35,996 nucleotides of DNA from assembly GCA_021325525.1 (NCBI GenBank), contig JAJPHB010000066.1, positions 1 to 35,996 of the forward strand. The letters are read 5' to 3'. How positions within the stretch are numbered: the stretch's first letter is position 1; each line of letters begins with the position of its first letter. Under the pieces are notes generated by a model that saw only the letters and a list, made by a program, of their open reading frames with translations, was not told where the DNA came from and ran no database searches. Shown piece by piece: positions 1 to 8,132 of the stretch. The position numbers were made by a program, and so were the translations under genes. The stretch comes from Alphaproteobacteria bacterium (GTDB lineage Bacteria > Pseudomonadota > Alphaproteobacteria > ATCC43930 > CGMCC-115725).

Positions 1-56
1 ATCTTGCCCGCCGTGCTGATGTAGCCCTCGAGGGGGCCGAGGATGAGGAGACGCAT
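1..56 (-). CDS. flbD: FlbD-type sigma-54 flagellar regulator, 5' end only
   Basis: Only the first 18 codons lie in the window; the gene runs off the left edge. The ATG is at 56 and the peptide begins MRLLILGPLEGYISTAGK, which resembles the start of alphaproteobacterial FlbD (Caulobacter FlbD also begins MRLL followed by a G-x-L motif). It sits 32 bp downstream of fliN as the last visible gene of the fliF-G-H-N series, the place flbD occupies in Caulobacter-type clusters. FlbD is an NtrC-like activator of late flagellar sigma-54 promoters and a repressor of fliF. The identification rests on a short peptide plus synteny; no domain can be checked here. Confidence 0.65.
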   Translation of the reverse strand, partial: MRLLILGPLEGYISTAGK

Positions 57-88
57 CGTGCTTTAATCCGCTCTGAGGAAATGCGGCG

Positions 89-421
89 TCAGGACCGCTC
101 GGCCTTGACGATTTCCGTCATGGTGACGCCGAGCCGCTCGTCGACGACGACGACCTCGCCGCGGGCGACGAGGCGGTTGTTGACATAGATATCGATCGCC
201 TCGCCCACCTTGCGGTCGAGCTCGACGACGGCGCCGCGGCCGAGCTTCAGGAGCTGGCTCACCTGCATGGTGGCCCGCCCCAGCACCGCCGAGATCTGCA
301 CCGGCACGTCGTAGACGGCTTCGAGGTCCTTGGCGTTCGACGCCGCGCGCTGCTCCGTGGCGCCGGCGGCGCGCGCGTCGCCTTCGAGCTCGGCGAGCTG
401 GAGATTCTCGTTCTCATCCAT
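89..421 (-). CDS. fliN: Flagellar motor switch protein FliN
   Basis: A 110-aa protein, the usual FliN length, forming the lower part of the C ring that binds CheY-P and docks FliH. The C-terminal SpoA/surface-presentation domain is clear: VPVQISAVLGRATMQVSQLL, then LGRGAVVELDRKVGEAIDIY, then NNRLVARGEVVVVDERLGVT. The start chosen is the ATG at 421 (MDENENLQ), because GAGGAG lies about 8 nt upstream. An in-frame ATG at 436 would overlap fliH further and has no better signal. The start overlaps the fliH stop by 8 bp (ATGGATGA), suggesting translational coupling. Fourth gene of the fliF-fliG-fliH-fliN-flbD operon. Confidence 0.95.
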   Translation of the reverse strand: MDENENLQLAELEGDARAAGATEQRAASNAKDLEAVYDVPVQISAVLGRATMQVSQLLKLGRGAVVELDRKVGEAIDIYVNNRLVARGEVVVVDERLGVTMTEIVKAERS

Positions 422-1115
422 TGACCGTCTCCTCATTGCCGCCGGCGGCGGCCTCCGGGGTGTCGTTCGTCTGGCTCAGCCCGGCGATGGCGCGGGCCAT
501 CGCCGCCTCGATCTCGCGCAGCGTGCGCGCGGTGTCCCGCTCGGCGCCGCCATCGGCCCATTCGACGCGGCAATCGGCGCCGGTCAGCGCCTCGTCGGCG
601 AGAATGACGAGCTTGCCGGCGAAGCCGCCATTGGCGGCGAGCGGGGCGATGCGGCGCTGCGCCTCCTCGAAGAGGGCGTCGGGCAGGCGCAGCGCCAAGC
701 GCGGCTCGTCGATGCATTCGGCGAGGCATTCCTTGAGGAGCGCCGCGATCTCGGTGAAGCCGTCGCGCCGCGTCAGCGCCGGGAAGAGCTTGGCAATGGC
801 GAGGCGGGTCAGCTCGATCGTCTGCTTCTCGCTTTCGCGCCGCAGCGAAGCCCGCTCTTCGAGGAGCGCGGAGAGGCGTTCGGCAATGGCCGCGAGGGCG
901 GCGGCGAGGCGCTCCTCATGCGCGCTCACGGCCTCGGCGCGCCCTTTCGCATGGCCGGCGGCGTAGCCTTCCTCCCGGCTCTTGGCTTCGGCCGCCGCGA
1001 GCTCGGCGCGGGTGAGGACGGGCTCGGCCGCGCCTTTGCCGGGCCGCGCGGTGAGCGCGCCGGCGGCGGGGCCGTCGAAGCAATTGTCGAAGAGGAATTT
1101 CTGCGCGACCGCCAT
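414..1115 (-). CDS. fliH: Flagellar assembly protein FliH (FlbE type)
   Basis: A 233-aa protein between fliG and fliN. FliH is the stator-like partner of the export ATPase FliI; it holds FliI in check and tethers it to FliN. Visible features: an Ala/Glu-rich central helix with GxxxG-like spacing (EGYAAGHAKGRAEA, about residues 49-62) typical of FliH, a long predicted coiled coil (about 65-110), and a C-terminal globular part with ADEALTGADCRVEWADGG, the D-C-R-I/V-E-W-x-G-G signature of alphaproteobacterial FliH. It starts 8 bp after the fliG stop. The family diverges fast, so position supports the call as much as sequence. Confidence 0.88.
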   Translation of the reverse strand: MAVAQKFLFDNCFDGPAAGALTARPGKGAAEPVLTRAELAAAEAKSREEGYAAGHAKGRAEAVSAHEERLAAALAAIAERLSALLEERASLRRESEKQTIELTRLAIAKLFPALTRRDGFTEIAALLKECLAECIDEPRLALRLPDALFEEAQRRIAPLAANGGFAGKLVILADEALTGADCRVEWADGGAERDTARTLREIEAAMARAIAGLSQTNDTPEAAAGGNEETVNG

Positions 1116-1123
1116 GGCCGATC

Positions 1124-2140
1124 CTAATAGACCAGCTCGTCATCGCCCTTGCTGTCGGCGATGACGATCTCGCCGCTGGCGGCGAGATCCTTGGCGAGGG
1201 CGACCATATAGCCCTGCGCCTCCTCCACGTCGCGCAGGCGCACCGGCCCCATCGCCTGCATTTCCTCGCGCAGGAGCTTGCCGGCGCGCTCGGACATGTT
1301 CGAGAAGAAGAGATCGCGCAGCGATTCCGAGGCGCCTTTCAGCGCGATCGGCACCTTGACCTTGTCGGCGTTGCGCAGGATCGCCTGGATGGCGGTGGCA
1401 TCGAGCTTGCTCAGATCCTCGAAGGTGAACATGAGCGCCTTGATGCGCTCGGCCGAGTCCCGGTTGCGCTCCTCGAGCGCGGTGATGAAGCGGCTCTCCG
1501 TGTTGCGGTCGAGGCTGTTGAAGATTTCGGCGATGAGCTCGTGCGCATCGCGCCGGTTCGTGCGCGCGAGATTGGTGAAGAACTCGGTGCGCAGCGTGCG
1601 CTCGACGTCGTCCAGCACCTCCTTCTGCACCGCCTCCATGCGCAGCATGCGCATGACGACTTCCATGGCGAAGCTCTCGGGAAGCTGCGCCAGGACGCGG
1701 GCGGCGTGCTCGGACTTGATCTTGGAGAGGACGACGGCGACCGTCTGCGGGTACTCGTTCTTGAGGTAGTTCGCCAGCACCACCTCGTTGACGTTGCCGA
1801 GCTTGTCCCACATGGTGCGGCCGGCGGGGCCGCGTATTTCCTCCATGATGGTGTTGACGCGCTCTTTGCCGAGAACCTTCGTCAGCAGGCGCTCGGTGCT
1901 CTCATAGGTGCCGATGAGCGAGCCCGTCGCCGAGATCTGGTCGGCGAAGTCGATGAAGAGGCGCTCGACGATGTTCGAGCTGACGGTGCCGAGATTGGCC
2001 ATCGTCTGGGAGATCTCCTTGATCTCCTCGTCATCCATGAGGCTGAAGAGCTTCGCCGTGTGCTCATCGCCCAGCGACAGGATGAGGATCGCCGCCTTCT
2101 CGGGGCCCGTGAGCGAGCGGATGTCCTCGCGCATGCGCAT
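1124..2140 (-). CDS. fliG: Flagellar motor switch protein FliG
   Basis: A 338-aa protein, normal for FliG, the rotor protein that links the FliF ring to the C ring and carries the charged torque helix facing MotA. The N-terminal FliF-binding part begins [23 protein letters not shown]; the middle domain includes the [22 protein letters not shown] signature of FliG; the C-terminal part has [16 protein letters not shown] and [20 protein letters not shown], the conserved torque region. The start at 2140 is preceded by GGGAGCG about 8 nt upstream and lies 15 bp after the fliF stop. Clear operon member, no oddities. Confidence 0.97.
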   Translation of the reverse strand: MRMREDIRSLTGPEKAAILILSLGDEHTAKLFSLMDDEEIKEISQTMANLGTVSSNIVERLFIDFADQISATGSLIGTYESTERLLTKVLGKERVNTIMEEIRGPAGRTMWDKLGNVNEVVLANYLKNEYPQTVAVVLSKIKSEHAARVLAQLPESFAMEVVMRMLRMEAVQKEVLDDVERTLRTEFFTNLARTNRRDAHELIAEIFNSLDRNTESRFITALEERNRDSAERIKALMFTFEDLSKLDATAIQAILRNADKVKVPIALKGASESLRDLFFSNMSERAGKLLREEMQAMGPVRLRDVEEAQGYMVALAKDLAASGEIVIADSKGDDELVY

Positions 2141-2155
2141 GGCTCAGCCGCTCCC

Positions 2156-3856
2156 TCAGGCGTTCTGGTACATCCAGGAGCGGACGATCGCGACCGCCTC
2201 CTCGGGATGCTTGTCGACGATCTCGCCGATCTTCTTGATGCTCGAAGCGCGGACGCGGCCTTCGACCTGGCTGATGTCGATCATCTGCTCGATATTGTCG
2301 AGCGGACCGCCGGCGGGGGCGGCGGTGGCGGGAACGCCGGCCGCGGCGACGGCGGTGGGCGGCGGCAGCGCGCCGGCGACGGCGGCGGGCGGCGGCGTCA
2401 GCAGGCGCTGCCCCTCGGGTCCCGGCAGCGCGGCGGCGCCGCCGCCGGGCGGCGCCTCCAGCATGCGCGTCACCACCGGCTTGACGACGAGCAGCAGGAC
2501 GAGGACGCCGAGAAGGGCGAGGGCGAGAGGCTCGGCCGTCTTCAAGAGGTCGCTCTTGCTGAAGCCGAGCAAGCCGTCGGCGCTCGCCGCGGCCGCCGGC
2601 TCGTCGGGCGTGATGAAGCGCAGGTTGACCACCTTGACGCTGTCGCCGCGCTTCTCATCGAAGCCGATGGCGGTGCGGACCAGCGTCTCCAGCTCCTTCA
2701 GCTCCTCGGGCGAGCGCGGCTGATACGTCTTCTTGCCATCGGCGCCGCTCGTATAGGTGCCGTCGACGAGGACGGCGACGGAGAGGCGCTTGACGACGCC
2801 GCCCTCGCGGACCTGGCTCTTCACCGTCTTGCTGATCTCGTAATTCGTCGTCTCCTCGTTGCGGCCGTTCTTCGACTGGCCGCCGGTGGCGGCCTTGTTG
2901 GCCTGCGCGTCGGGGAGGTTGTTGGCGACGGTGACGGGCTGGTCGCCGCCGTCGCTGCTGCTGCTGGTCTCGCTCACCGTCTGGGTCGAGCGCACGACCT
3001 GGCCGTCGGGATCGAAGCTCTCGGTGCTGGTCGTCAGCTTGTCGAAATCCATATCGGCGTGGACCTCGACCCGCGCCTTGCCGGGGCCGACCGAGCGCTC
3101 CAGCATGTCCTCGACGCTGCGCGAGAGCCGGTTCTCGTAATTGGCGCGCATCTCCTCCGTCGTAAGGCCGCCGGTCCCAGGATCGCTGCCGTCATCGGTG
3201 CCGCGCGCCAGGAGATTGCCCTCGCTGTCGACGATCGAGATGCGGCCGGGGCGCAGGCCCGGCACCGCCGCGGCCACCAGGTGCTGGATCGCCGAGACCT
3301 GCATCTTGCCGAGGCGGTCGCTGCCGCGGGTCTTGATGACGATCGACGCGCTCGGCTCCTGCTTCTCGCGCGAGAAAAGCTCGCGCTCCGGCAGGACGAG
3401 GTGCACGCGCGCCGCCTGGACGAGGTCGATCGATGAGATGGTGCGGGCGAGCTCGCCTTCGAGCGCGCGCAGGTGATTGACGTTCTGGACGAAGCTCGAG
3501 GTGCCGAGAGCCTCGCCCTTGTCGAAGATCTCGTAGCCGACCGAGCCGCCATGCGGCAGGCCGGATTCGGCCATGGCGATGCGCAGCCGCGCCACCTGGT
3601 CCGTCGGAACCAGGATCTCGGTCCCGTTGCCGCGAAGCTGGTAGGGGACGTTGAGCGCTTCGAGCTTCTGCACGATCTGGCCGCTGTCGCGCGTATCGAG
3701 GTCGCTGTAGAGCAGCCCGTAGCTCGGCGTCGCGATTCGGGTGCTGATGAAGACGAAAAAGCCGATGGTGGCGGCGAGGACACCGGCGATGGCGGCAAGG
3801 CGAACGGGACCGAGATTGCGCAGGTTGAGAAGGAGCCCGTTCACGTTCTCGCTCAT
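2156..3856 (-). CDS. fliF: Flagellar MS-ring protein FliF
   Basis: A 566-aa inner-membrane protein that forms the MS ring, the base on which the flagellar motor and export gate assemble. It has the expected two transmembrane segments: near the N terminus (LAAIAGVLAATIGFFVFIS, about residues 18-36) and near residue 441-460 (LALALLGVLVLLLVVKPVV). Between them lie the ring-building motifs, including VLVPTDQVARLRIAMAESGL-type and VHLVLPERELFSREKQEPSAS sequences. The C-terminal tail, after a Pro/Ala linker, ends in the FliG-binding helix (IGEIVDKHPEEAVAIVRSWM). First gene of the operon; a CtrA-like box and two palindromes lie 50-105 bp upstream. Confidence 0.97.
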   Translation of the reverse strand: MSENVNGLLLNLRNLGPVRLAAIAGVLAATIGFFVFISTRIATPSYGLLYSDLDTRDSGQIVQKLEALNVPYQLRGNGTEILVPTDQVARLRIAMAESGLPHGGSVGYEIFDKGEALGTSSFVQNVNHLRALEGELARTISSIDLVQAARVHLVLPERELFSREKQEPSASIVIKTRGSDRLGKMQVSAIQHLVAAAVPGLRPGRISIVDSEGNLLARGTDDGSDPGTGGLTTEEMRANYENRLSRSVEDMLERSVGPGKARVEVHADMDFDKLTTSTESFDPDGQVVRSTQTVSETSSSSDGGDQPVTVANNLPDAQANKAATGGQSKNGRNEETTNYEISKTVKSQVREGGVVKRLSVAVLVDGTYTSGADGKKTYQPRSPEELKELETLVRTAIGFDEKRGDSVKVVNLRFITPDEPAAAASADGLLGFSKSDLLKTAEPLALALLGVLVLLLVVKPVVTRMLEAPPGGGAAALPGPEGQRLLTPPPAAVAGALPPPTAVAAAGVPATAAPAGGPLDNIEQMIDISQVEGRVRASSIKKIGEIVDKHPEEAVAIVRSWMYQNA

Positions 3857-3907
3857 GGCTTCAACCGCGGGGCGTGCGGCGCGGTTCCGACCCTATCGAG
3901 ACGCGGG

Positions 3908-3922
3908 TAAAAAGCCGGTTAA
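3908..3922 (-). promoter_or_regulatory. CtrA-like box upstream of fliF
   Basis: On the minus strand this reads TTAACCGGCTTTTTA, that is TTAA-N7-TTTA, a 7/8 match to the CtrA consensus TTAA-N7-TTAA. It lies 52 bp upstream of the fliF ATG. fliF is a CtrA-activated class II operon in Caulobacter, and ctrA itself is in this window, so a real site is plausible. It could also serve the divergent glycosyltransferase gene. Confidence 0.55.
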
Positions 3923-3924
3923 TG

Positions 3925-3943
3925 CTAGGCAGCTTTTGCCTAG
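3925..3943. repeat. Perfect palindrome CTAGGCA-N5-TGCCTAG
   Basis: Arms 3925-3931 and 3937-3943 are exact inverted repeats of 7 bp around a 5-nt centre (GCTTT). The element lies just upstream of the fliF CtrA-like box, between fliF and the divergent glycosyltransferase gene. Its centre is 20 bp from the next palindrome, so both would face the same side of the helix. It has the form of a dimeric-regulator operator; FlbD is one candidate. Confidence 0.5.
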
Positions 3944-3946
3944 GAG

Positions 3947-3961
3947 CGGCAAATCTTGCCG
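3947..3961. repeat. Perfect palindrome CGGCAA-N3-TTGCCG
   Basis: Arms 3947-3952 and 3956-3961 pair exactly around ATC. Second of two adjacent palindromes upstream of fliF. The sequence is compatible with an FlbD ftr-type enhancer, which in Caulobacter is also a short GC-rich dyad, but I cannot confirm the match. Confidence 0.45.
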
Positions 3962-4014
3962 AGGCGCGGGGCGGCTGGTGCCGAAACCCGCGGCCGCGCC
4001 GTTGGCTTCTCGCC

Positions 4015-5123
4015 ATGCCGCGAGGAGACGCAAGCGCTGCGACGGATCGCGCGAGCCGCGCCTTGGCGCGCGCCCGCGCCGCTCTCGATCGGCGCCGCAT
4101 CGGCGCCGCCATGGCGGCGTACCGCAGCGCGCTGCGGCACGGCATCGCGCTCATCGACATCGCCGAGGAATACTGGAAATGCCTGATGCTCGCGGGGCGC
4201 TTCGCGGCGGCCTGGACGGTGAGCGATGCCGTACTGCGCCGCCGCGCCGGGCTGCCCGAAAGCGGCCTTCCCTATCATGTGCGGCAAGTCTGGGACGGAA
4301 CGCCGCTCGCCGGACGCAAGGTGCTGCTGCGCTGCTTTCACGGCCTCGGCGACACTCTCCAGTTCATCCGCTTCGTGCCGCGCCTGCGGCGGCTTGCCGC
4401 CGACCTCGTCGTCGAGGCGCAACCGGAGCTGATCGGGCTGCTGCGCTCGGTACCGGGCATCGGCCGGATCGTCCCGCTCGGCGCCGGCGATGCCGAGCCG
4501 CACGAGGTCGCGATCGAATCGATGGAAGTCCCCCACGCTCTCCGCCTCAGGCTCGCCGAGCTGCCGGGACCTTACCCTACCTGTGGGTCGAGCGGCGGCG
4601 CGGCACAGCGCTGCCGAGAGACGGTCGGCGCCGCGTCGGGCTCGTCTGGGAAGCCGGGGGCTGGGACCCGCGCCGGTCGCTGCCGGTCTCGAGCTTCCGG
4701 CCGCTCGCCGAGATGCCCGGCCTCGCGCTCTTCCGCCTCCAGCGCGGTCCGGCGCTCGGCGCCTTCGAAAGCGGCGCGTCGGCCGCGCCGCGCTTCGATG
4801 CGGGGGGCACGACGAGCGACGACGTGGTCGCGACCGCGGCCGCCATCCTCCAGCTCGACCTTGTCATCACCGTCGATACGGCGGCGACGCATCTGGCGGG
4901 CGCGCTCGGCGCCCGGGTCTGGACGCTGCTGCCCTTCGCGGCCGATTGGCGCTGGCTCGCGGCCGGGCGGCGGTCGCCCTGGTATCCGAGCATGCGGCTC
5001 TTCCGCCAGGAGCGGCCGGGCGATTGGCAGGCGCCGCTCGCCGAACTCTTCCGCCGGCTCCGGAGCGGCGAGGCGTGGGGGAGAGCCCCCGGGATTCAGC
5101 GGCTGCGATCGAGGCTGCGGTAG
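4015..5123 (+). CDS. TPR/GT9-like glycosyltransferase, frameshifted
   Basis: Two reading frames together encode one protein of about 369 aa. The N-terminal half (from ATG 4015) has an Ala/Arg-rich helical repeat region, then VLLRCFHGLGDTLQFIRFVP and LVVEAQPELIGLLRSVPG, the donor-side GLGD motif of heptosyltransferase-like (GT9) enzymes. It reads in frame to ELPGP near 4572. The rest continues in another frame as PYLWVE, then DLVITVDTAATHLAGALG and WRWLAAGRRSPWYPSMRLFR, the conserved C-terminal signature of TPR-linked glycosyltransferases, ending at 5123. One base appears lost between about 4564 and 4578. Beside flagellar genes, a role in flagellin or surface glycosylation is possible but unproven. 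The 3' end overlaps sciP by 28 bp, convergently. Confidence 0.75.
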
Positions 5124-5404
5124 TCTTGCAAGCGGGTGACGCGCAGCCCGGCGAGGCCGTGGCTGTCAATGAGGCGCTGCCAGGACAGGAACTCTTCGAG
5201 CGACAGCTTGTAGCGACTGCAGGCATCCTCCAAAGTGAGGACGCCGGAGCGGACGGCGGCCACCACTTCCGCCTTGCGGCGGATGACCCAACGCTTGGTG
5301 TTGGGGGGCGGCAGCTCGGCAAGGCGGAGCGCCCGCGCATCTTCGCGGAGCGGTGCGCCGGCCGAGGCGTTGCCGGTCCCGGTTGCCTGGGTTCTCTCTT
5401 GCAT
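5096..5404 (-). CDS. sciP: CtrA inhibitor SciP (DUF1153)
   Basis: A 102-aa protein of the DUF1153 family. In Caulobacter, SciP binds CtrA at its promoters and blocks its recruitment of RNA polymerase after division. The family core is complete: LAELPPPNTKRWVIRRKAEV, VVAAVRSGVLTLEDACSRYK and LSLEEFLSWQRLIDSHGL followed by AGLRVTRLQDYR. This is a helix-turn-helix-like module. The N-terminal 25 residues are a non-conserved Ala/Gly-rich extension. The start at 5404 has only a weak ribosome-binding site, and a CtrA-like box ends 26 bp upstream, so the transcript may have a very short or no leader. CtrA activates sciP in Caulobacter, which matches the box. Confidence 0.93.
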   Translation of the reverse strand: MQERTQATGTGNASAGAPLREDARALRLAELPPPNTKRWVIRRKAEVVAAVRSGVLTLEDACSRYKLSLEEFLSWQRLIDSHGLAGLRVTRLQDYRSLDRSR

Positions 5405-5420
5405 AACCCGGACGCTAATC

Positions 5421-5452
5421 CGGCGGCTTTTAAAAAAGCGCTAAAGCCGCCG
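5421..5452 (-). promoter_or_regulatory. sciP promoter: CtrA-like box inside a palindrome
   Basis: CGGCGGCTTT (5421-5430) and AAAGCCGCCG (5443-5452) are perfect 10-bp inverted repeats. The centre holds TTAA-N7-CTAA (5430-5444), a 7/8 match to the CtrA consensus. The element lies 17 bp upstream of the sciP start and about 100 bp upstream of the divergent dehydrogenase gene. A factor-independent terminator is unlikely, since no gene points into it. Confidence 0.55.
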
Positions 5453-5553
5453 ACCCTGTTCGACCCTTCCGTTTGTCGGGCAGGATTTGCGAGGTTTGAC
5501 AAGGGGATGGTGCTCGCCGATCATTCCCCGTCTCGGCAGCGAGGGAGGAGCGC

Positions 5554-6495
5554 ATGGCGGAGGGCAGCGGGGTGCGGCGGGTCGCGGTGATCGGCGCCGG
5601 CACCATCGGCGCGAGCTGGGCGGCATACTTCCTCGCCCGCGGCCTCGCGGTCACTGCGAGCGATCCCGCCCCGGAGGGTGAGGCCTTTCTCGGCCGCTAT
5701 ATCGCCAATGCCTGGCCGGCGCTGCGGCGCCTCGGCCTCGCCGCGGGGGCGGAGCCCGCCTTCCGCTTCGAGCGCGATCCCGTCGCCGCCGTCGCCGGCG
5801 CGGATTTCGTCCAGGAGAGCGGTCCCGAGCGCGAGGAGGTGAAGACCGCGCTCTTCGCCCGGCTCGATGCGGCGCTTCCGCCCGAAGTCGTCATCGCGTC
5901 GAGCTCCTCGGGACTGCTTATGAGCCGGATTCAGGAGGGTTGCCGGCATCCGGAGCGCTGCGTCATCGGCCATCCCTTCAACCCGCCGCATCTCGTTCCG
6001 CTCGTCGAGGTGGTGGGCGGCGCGAAAACCGCTCCCGCCGCGATCGAGCGGGCGATGGCGTTCTACGCCGCGATCGGCAAGAAGCCGATCCGCATCCGCA
6101 AGGAGGTGAAGGGCCACCTCGCCAACCGCCTTCAGGCGGCGCTCTGGCGCGAGGCCATCCACCTCGTCGCCGAAGGTGTCGCGAGCGTCGCCGATGTCGA
6201 TGCCGCGATCGCCCACGGGCCGGGGCTGCGCTGGGCGATCATGGGACCCAACCTCACCTTCCATCTCGCCGGCGGCGAGGGCGGGATCGAGCATTTCATG
6301 CGCCACCTCGCCGTCCCGCTCGAAGGCTGGTGGGACGATCTCGGGACGCCGAAGCTGGACCCCGCGGTTCAGGGCAAGATCATCGAGGGCGTCCACGCAG
6401 AGGCGGGCGGCCGCAGCATCGCCGAGCTCGCGGCGGAGCGCGACCGCATCCTGCTCGACATTCTGGAAGCGGTGCAGCGGAAAGCGGCGAAATAG
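5554..6495 (+). CDS. 3-hydroxyacyl-CoA/carnitine dehydrogenase family enzyme
   Basis: A 313-aa NAD-dependent dehydrogenase. The N-terminal Rossmann fold has VAVIGAGTIGASWAAYFLAR (GxGxxG, about residues 12-17); the middle has the conserved VIGHPFNPPHLVPLVEVVGG segment carrying the catalytic His; then the helical dimerisation domain with GHLANRLQAALWREAIHLV and DAAIAHGPGLRWAIMGPNLT. The single dehydrogenase domain and the motif HLAVPLEGWWDDLG near the end resemble L-carnitine dehydrogenase and L-gulonate dehydrogenase-like members more than beta-oxidation enzymes, so the substrate is open: carnitine, 3-hydroxybutyryl-CoA or another hydroxyacid. The start has a good GGGAGGAG site. No partner gene is in the same transcript. 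Confidence 0.85.
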   Translation: MAEGSGVRRVAVIGAGTIGASWAAYFLARGLAVTASDPAPEGEAFLGRYIANAWPALRRLGLAAGAEPAFRFERDPVAAVAGADFVQESGPEREEVKTALFARLDAALPPEVVIASSSSGLLMSRIQEGCRHPERCVIGHPFNPPHLVPLVEVVGGAKTAPAAIERAMAFYAAIGKKPIRIRKEVKGHLANRLQAALWREAIHLVAEGVASVADVDAAIAHGPGLRWAIMGPNLTFHLAGGEGGIEHFMRHLAVPLEGWWDDLGTPKLDPAVQGKIIEGVHAEAGGRSIAELAAERDRILLDILEAVQRKAAK

Positions 6496-6550
6496 GAGAC
6501 GTAGCTCGACAATCGCCGCAGGTCTGAGGCCGTGATGGATATCGTTCCCT

Positions 6551-6571
6551 CTCCGCCCCGTCGGGGCGGAG
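6551..6571. terminator. Hairpin between convergent dehydrogenase genes
   Basis: CTCCGCCCC (6551-6559) pairs exactly with GGGGCGGAG (6563-6571) around a 3-nt loop. It lies 55 bp after the plus-strand dehydrogenase stop and before the end of the convergent minus-strand gene. There is no T-run on either side, so it may be a bidirectional barrier or a REP-like unit rather than a classical terminator. Confidence 0.45.
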
Positions 6572-6633
6572 AAAGGATGACTTCAGACCCGCAATGTGAA
6601 AGCGACAGCCCACAAGGGGAGGGCGGCGGCCGC

Positions 6634-7521
6634 TCAGCCCTTGCCCGTCCCGCCCTTGTCGCCGGGCGCCGGCCAGTCGCGCCAGCCCTTGCCGACCTTG
6701 CGCCCGAGATGGCCGGCCCGGACTTTCTGCTTCAGGAGGGCCGGCGGGCGGAAGCGCTCGCCATAGGCTTCGTGCAGGATTTCCTGGACCTGGAGCGAGA
6801 GGCTGGTCGTCGTCGCGTCCATGAGCTCGAAGGGGCCCATCGGATGGCCGAGACCGAGCCGGCAGGCGGTGTCGATGTCCTCGGGCGAGGCGACGCCCTC
6901 TTCGACGAGCCGGATCGCCTCGATGATGAAGGCGTGGAGGACGCGATTGACGGCGAAACCCACCACGTCCTTGACGCGGATCGGCGTCTTGCCGGCGGCG
7001 CGGCAGAGCCGGATGGCGCTTTCCACCGTGTCCTCGGCAGTGTCGAAGCCGGGGATGATCTCGACGAGCTTCATGCGCGAGACCGGCGAGAAATAATGCG
7101 TCCCGAGAAACCGCCGGCGCCGCGCCGGCGCGAGGCAGGAGGCCAGCGTCGAGATGGCGATGCTCGATGTGTTGGTGGCGAAGAGGCAATGAGGCGCGCA
7201 GATCCCGTCGAGCTGACGCCAGAGCTCCGTCTTCACCGCCTCGTCCTCGAACACCGCCTCGATGACGAGGTCGCGATCGGCGAAATCGGCGAGCTCGGTC
7301 GTGCCGACGATCCGCGAGAGCGCCGCCGGCCGCTCTTCCGCGCGATAGAAGCCGCGGCCGATCCCCTTGACGAGAATGCCGTCGAGGCGCTGCGAGGCGG
7401 CGGCGAGAATCGCCTCGCTCGTGTCGCCGAGCAGGACCTCGTGACCGGCGAGCGCATAGACGAGGGCGATCTCGGCGCCCATCAGCCCGGCACCGAGGAC
7501 CCCGATCTTCTCCGCCGCCAC
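6634..7521 (-). CDS. 3-hydroxybutyryl-CoA dehydrogenase-like protein
   Basis: A 295-aa protein of the 3-hydroxyacyl-CoA dehydrogenase family, oxidising 3-hydroxyacyl-CoA with NAD. The Rossmann motif is KIGVLGAGLMGAEIALVYAL; then ATNTSSIAISTLA, and the catalytic-His segment FLGTHYFSPVSRMKLVEIIP; the C-terminal domain has VKDVVGFAVNRVLHAFIIEA and DTACRLGLGHPMGPFELMDA. The start is taken as GTG at 7521, since the next ATG would delete the first glycine of the nucleotide-binding loop. That GTG lies 2 bp after the stop of the GST gene, so the two are probably co-transcribed. The open frame continues far upstream, but only antisense to other genes. Confidence 0.87.
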   Translation of the reverse strand: MAAEKIGVLGAGLMGAEIALVYALAGHEVLLGDTSEAILAAASQRLDGILVKGIGRGFYRAEERPAALSRIVGTTELADFADRDLVIEAVFEDEAVKTELWRQLDGICAPHCLFATNTSSIAISTLASCLAPARRRRFLGTHYFSPVSRMKLVEIIPGFDTAEDTVESAIRLCRAAGKTPIRVKDVVGFAVNRVLHAFIIEAIRLVEEGVASPEDIDTACRLGLGHPMGPFELMDATTTSLSLQVQEILHEAYGERFRPPALLKQKVRAGHLGRKVGKGWRDWPAPGDKGGTGKG

Positions 7522-7523
7522 GC

Positions 7524-8132
7524 TCAGCCGCGCAGCTTGATGGCCGCGAGCGCGGCGGGCCGCGCATAGCAGCGCTCGAGCCAGCCCTTGACCTTGGCCT
7601 GGCCGGCGAGGTCGAAGCCGCGCACGCGGAACATGATCGAAGCGAGGTTGAGGTCGGCGACGGTGAAGGCGCCGCCCAGCAGGTAGTCGCGCCCGGCGAG
7701 CGACTTCTCCAGGACGGCGAGCGGCGTCGCCAGCGCCTTCAGCGCCTCCGCCGCCTTCGCCGCATCGCGCTGCTCGGGCGGCAGGATGATTGTGTTGTAA
7801 GCCCAGGTGGTGAGGGACGGCTCCACTTCGCTCATTCCCCAGAAGCTCCATTGCCAGGTCTTCGCCTCCTCCTCGATCGCCGTCGGATAGAGGCCGCGCC
7901 CGTAGCGCTTGGCGAGGTAGAGGTTGATCGCGAGGCTCTCCCACAGGGTGAAATCGCCGTCCTTGATCGCCGGAATGCGGCCATTGGGATTGATGGCGAG
8001 GAAGCTTTCCTGCTTGACGCCGCCATCGGCGAAGCCGACCCGGACATGCTCGTAGGCGAGGCCGAGCTCCTGCGCCATCCAGAGCGTGCGGAACGTCCGC
8101 GATTGGGCGATGCCGTAGATGCTGAGCGTCAT
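7524..8132 (-). CDS. Glutathione S-transferase family protein
   Basis: A 202-aa protein of typical GST length. The N-terminal thioredoxin-like domain reads [20 protein letters not shown] with an SRT motif in the active-site position, then [20 protein letters not shown] with the cis-Pro and the E-S pair that grips glutathione. The C-terminal helical domain has [18 protein letters not shown] with the conserved N-capping Asp. It is first in a two-gene minus-strand unit with the dehydrogenase. The likely role is conjugation or detoxification of an electrophilic metabolite of the neighbouring acyl-CoA pathway, which is inference. A 193-bp gap separates it from the divergent ligase gene. Confidence 0.9.
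   Translation of the reverse strand: MTLSIYGIAQSRTFRTLWMAQELGLAYEHVRVGFADGGVKQESFLAINPNGRIPAIKDGDFTLWESLAINLYLAKRYGRGLYPTAIEEEAKTWQWSFWGMSEVEPSLTTWAYNTIILPPEQRDAAKAAEALKALATPLAVLEKSLAGRDYLLGGAFTVADLNLASIMFRVRGFDLAGQAKVKGWLERCYARPAALAAIKLRG

Noticed and set aside
1541-3436. A 631-codon plus-strand frame over fliG and fliF
   Set aside because: Antisense to two unmistakable flagellar genes; Asp/Arg/Leu-rich without motifs.
5421-5452. Reading the palindrome near sciP as a transcription terminator
   Set aside because: Both flanking genes point away from it, so nothing would need to terminate there; a regulatory dyad fits better.
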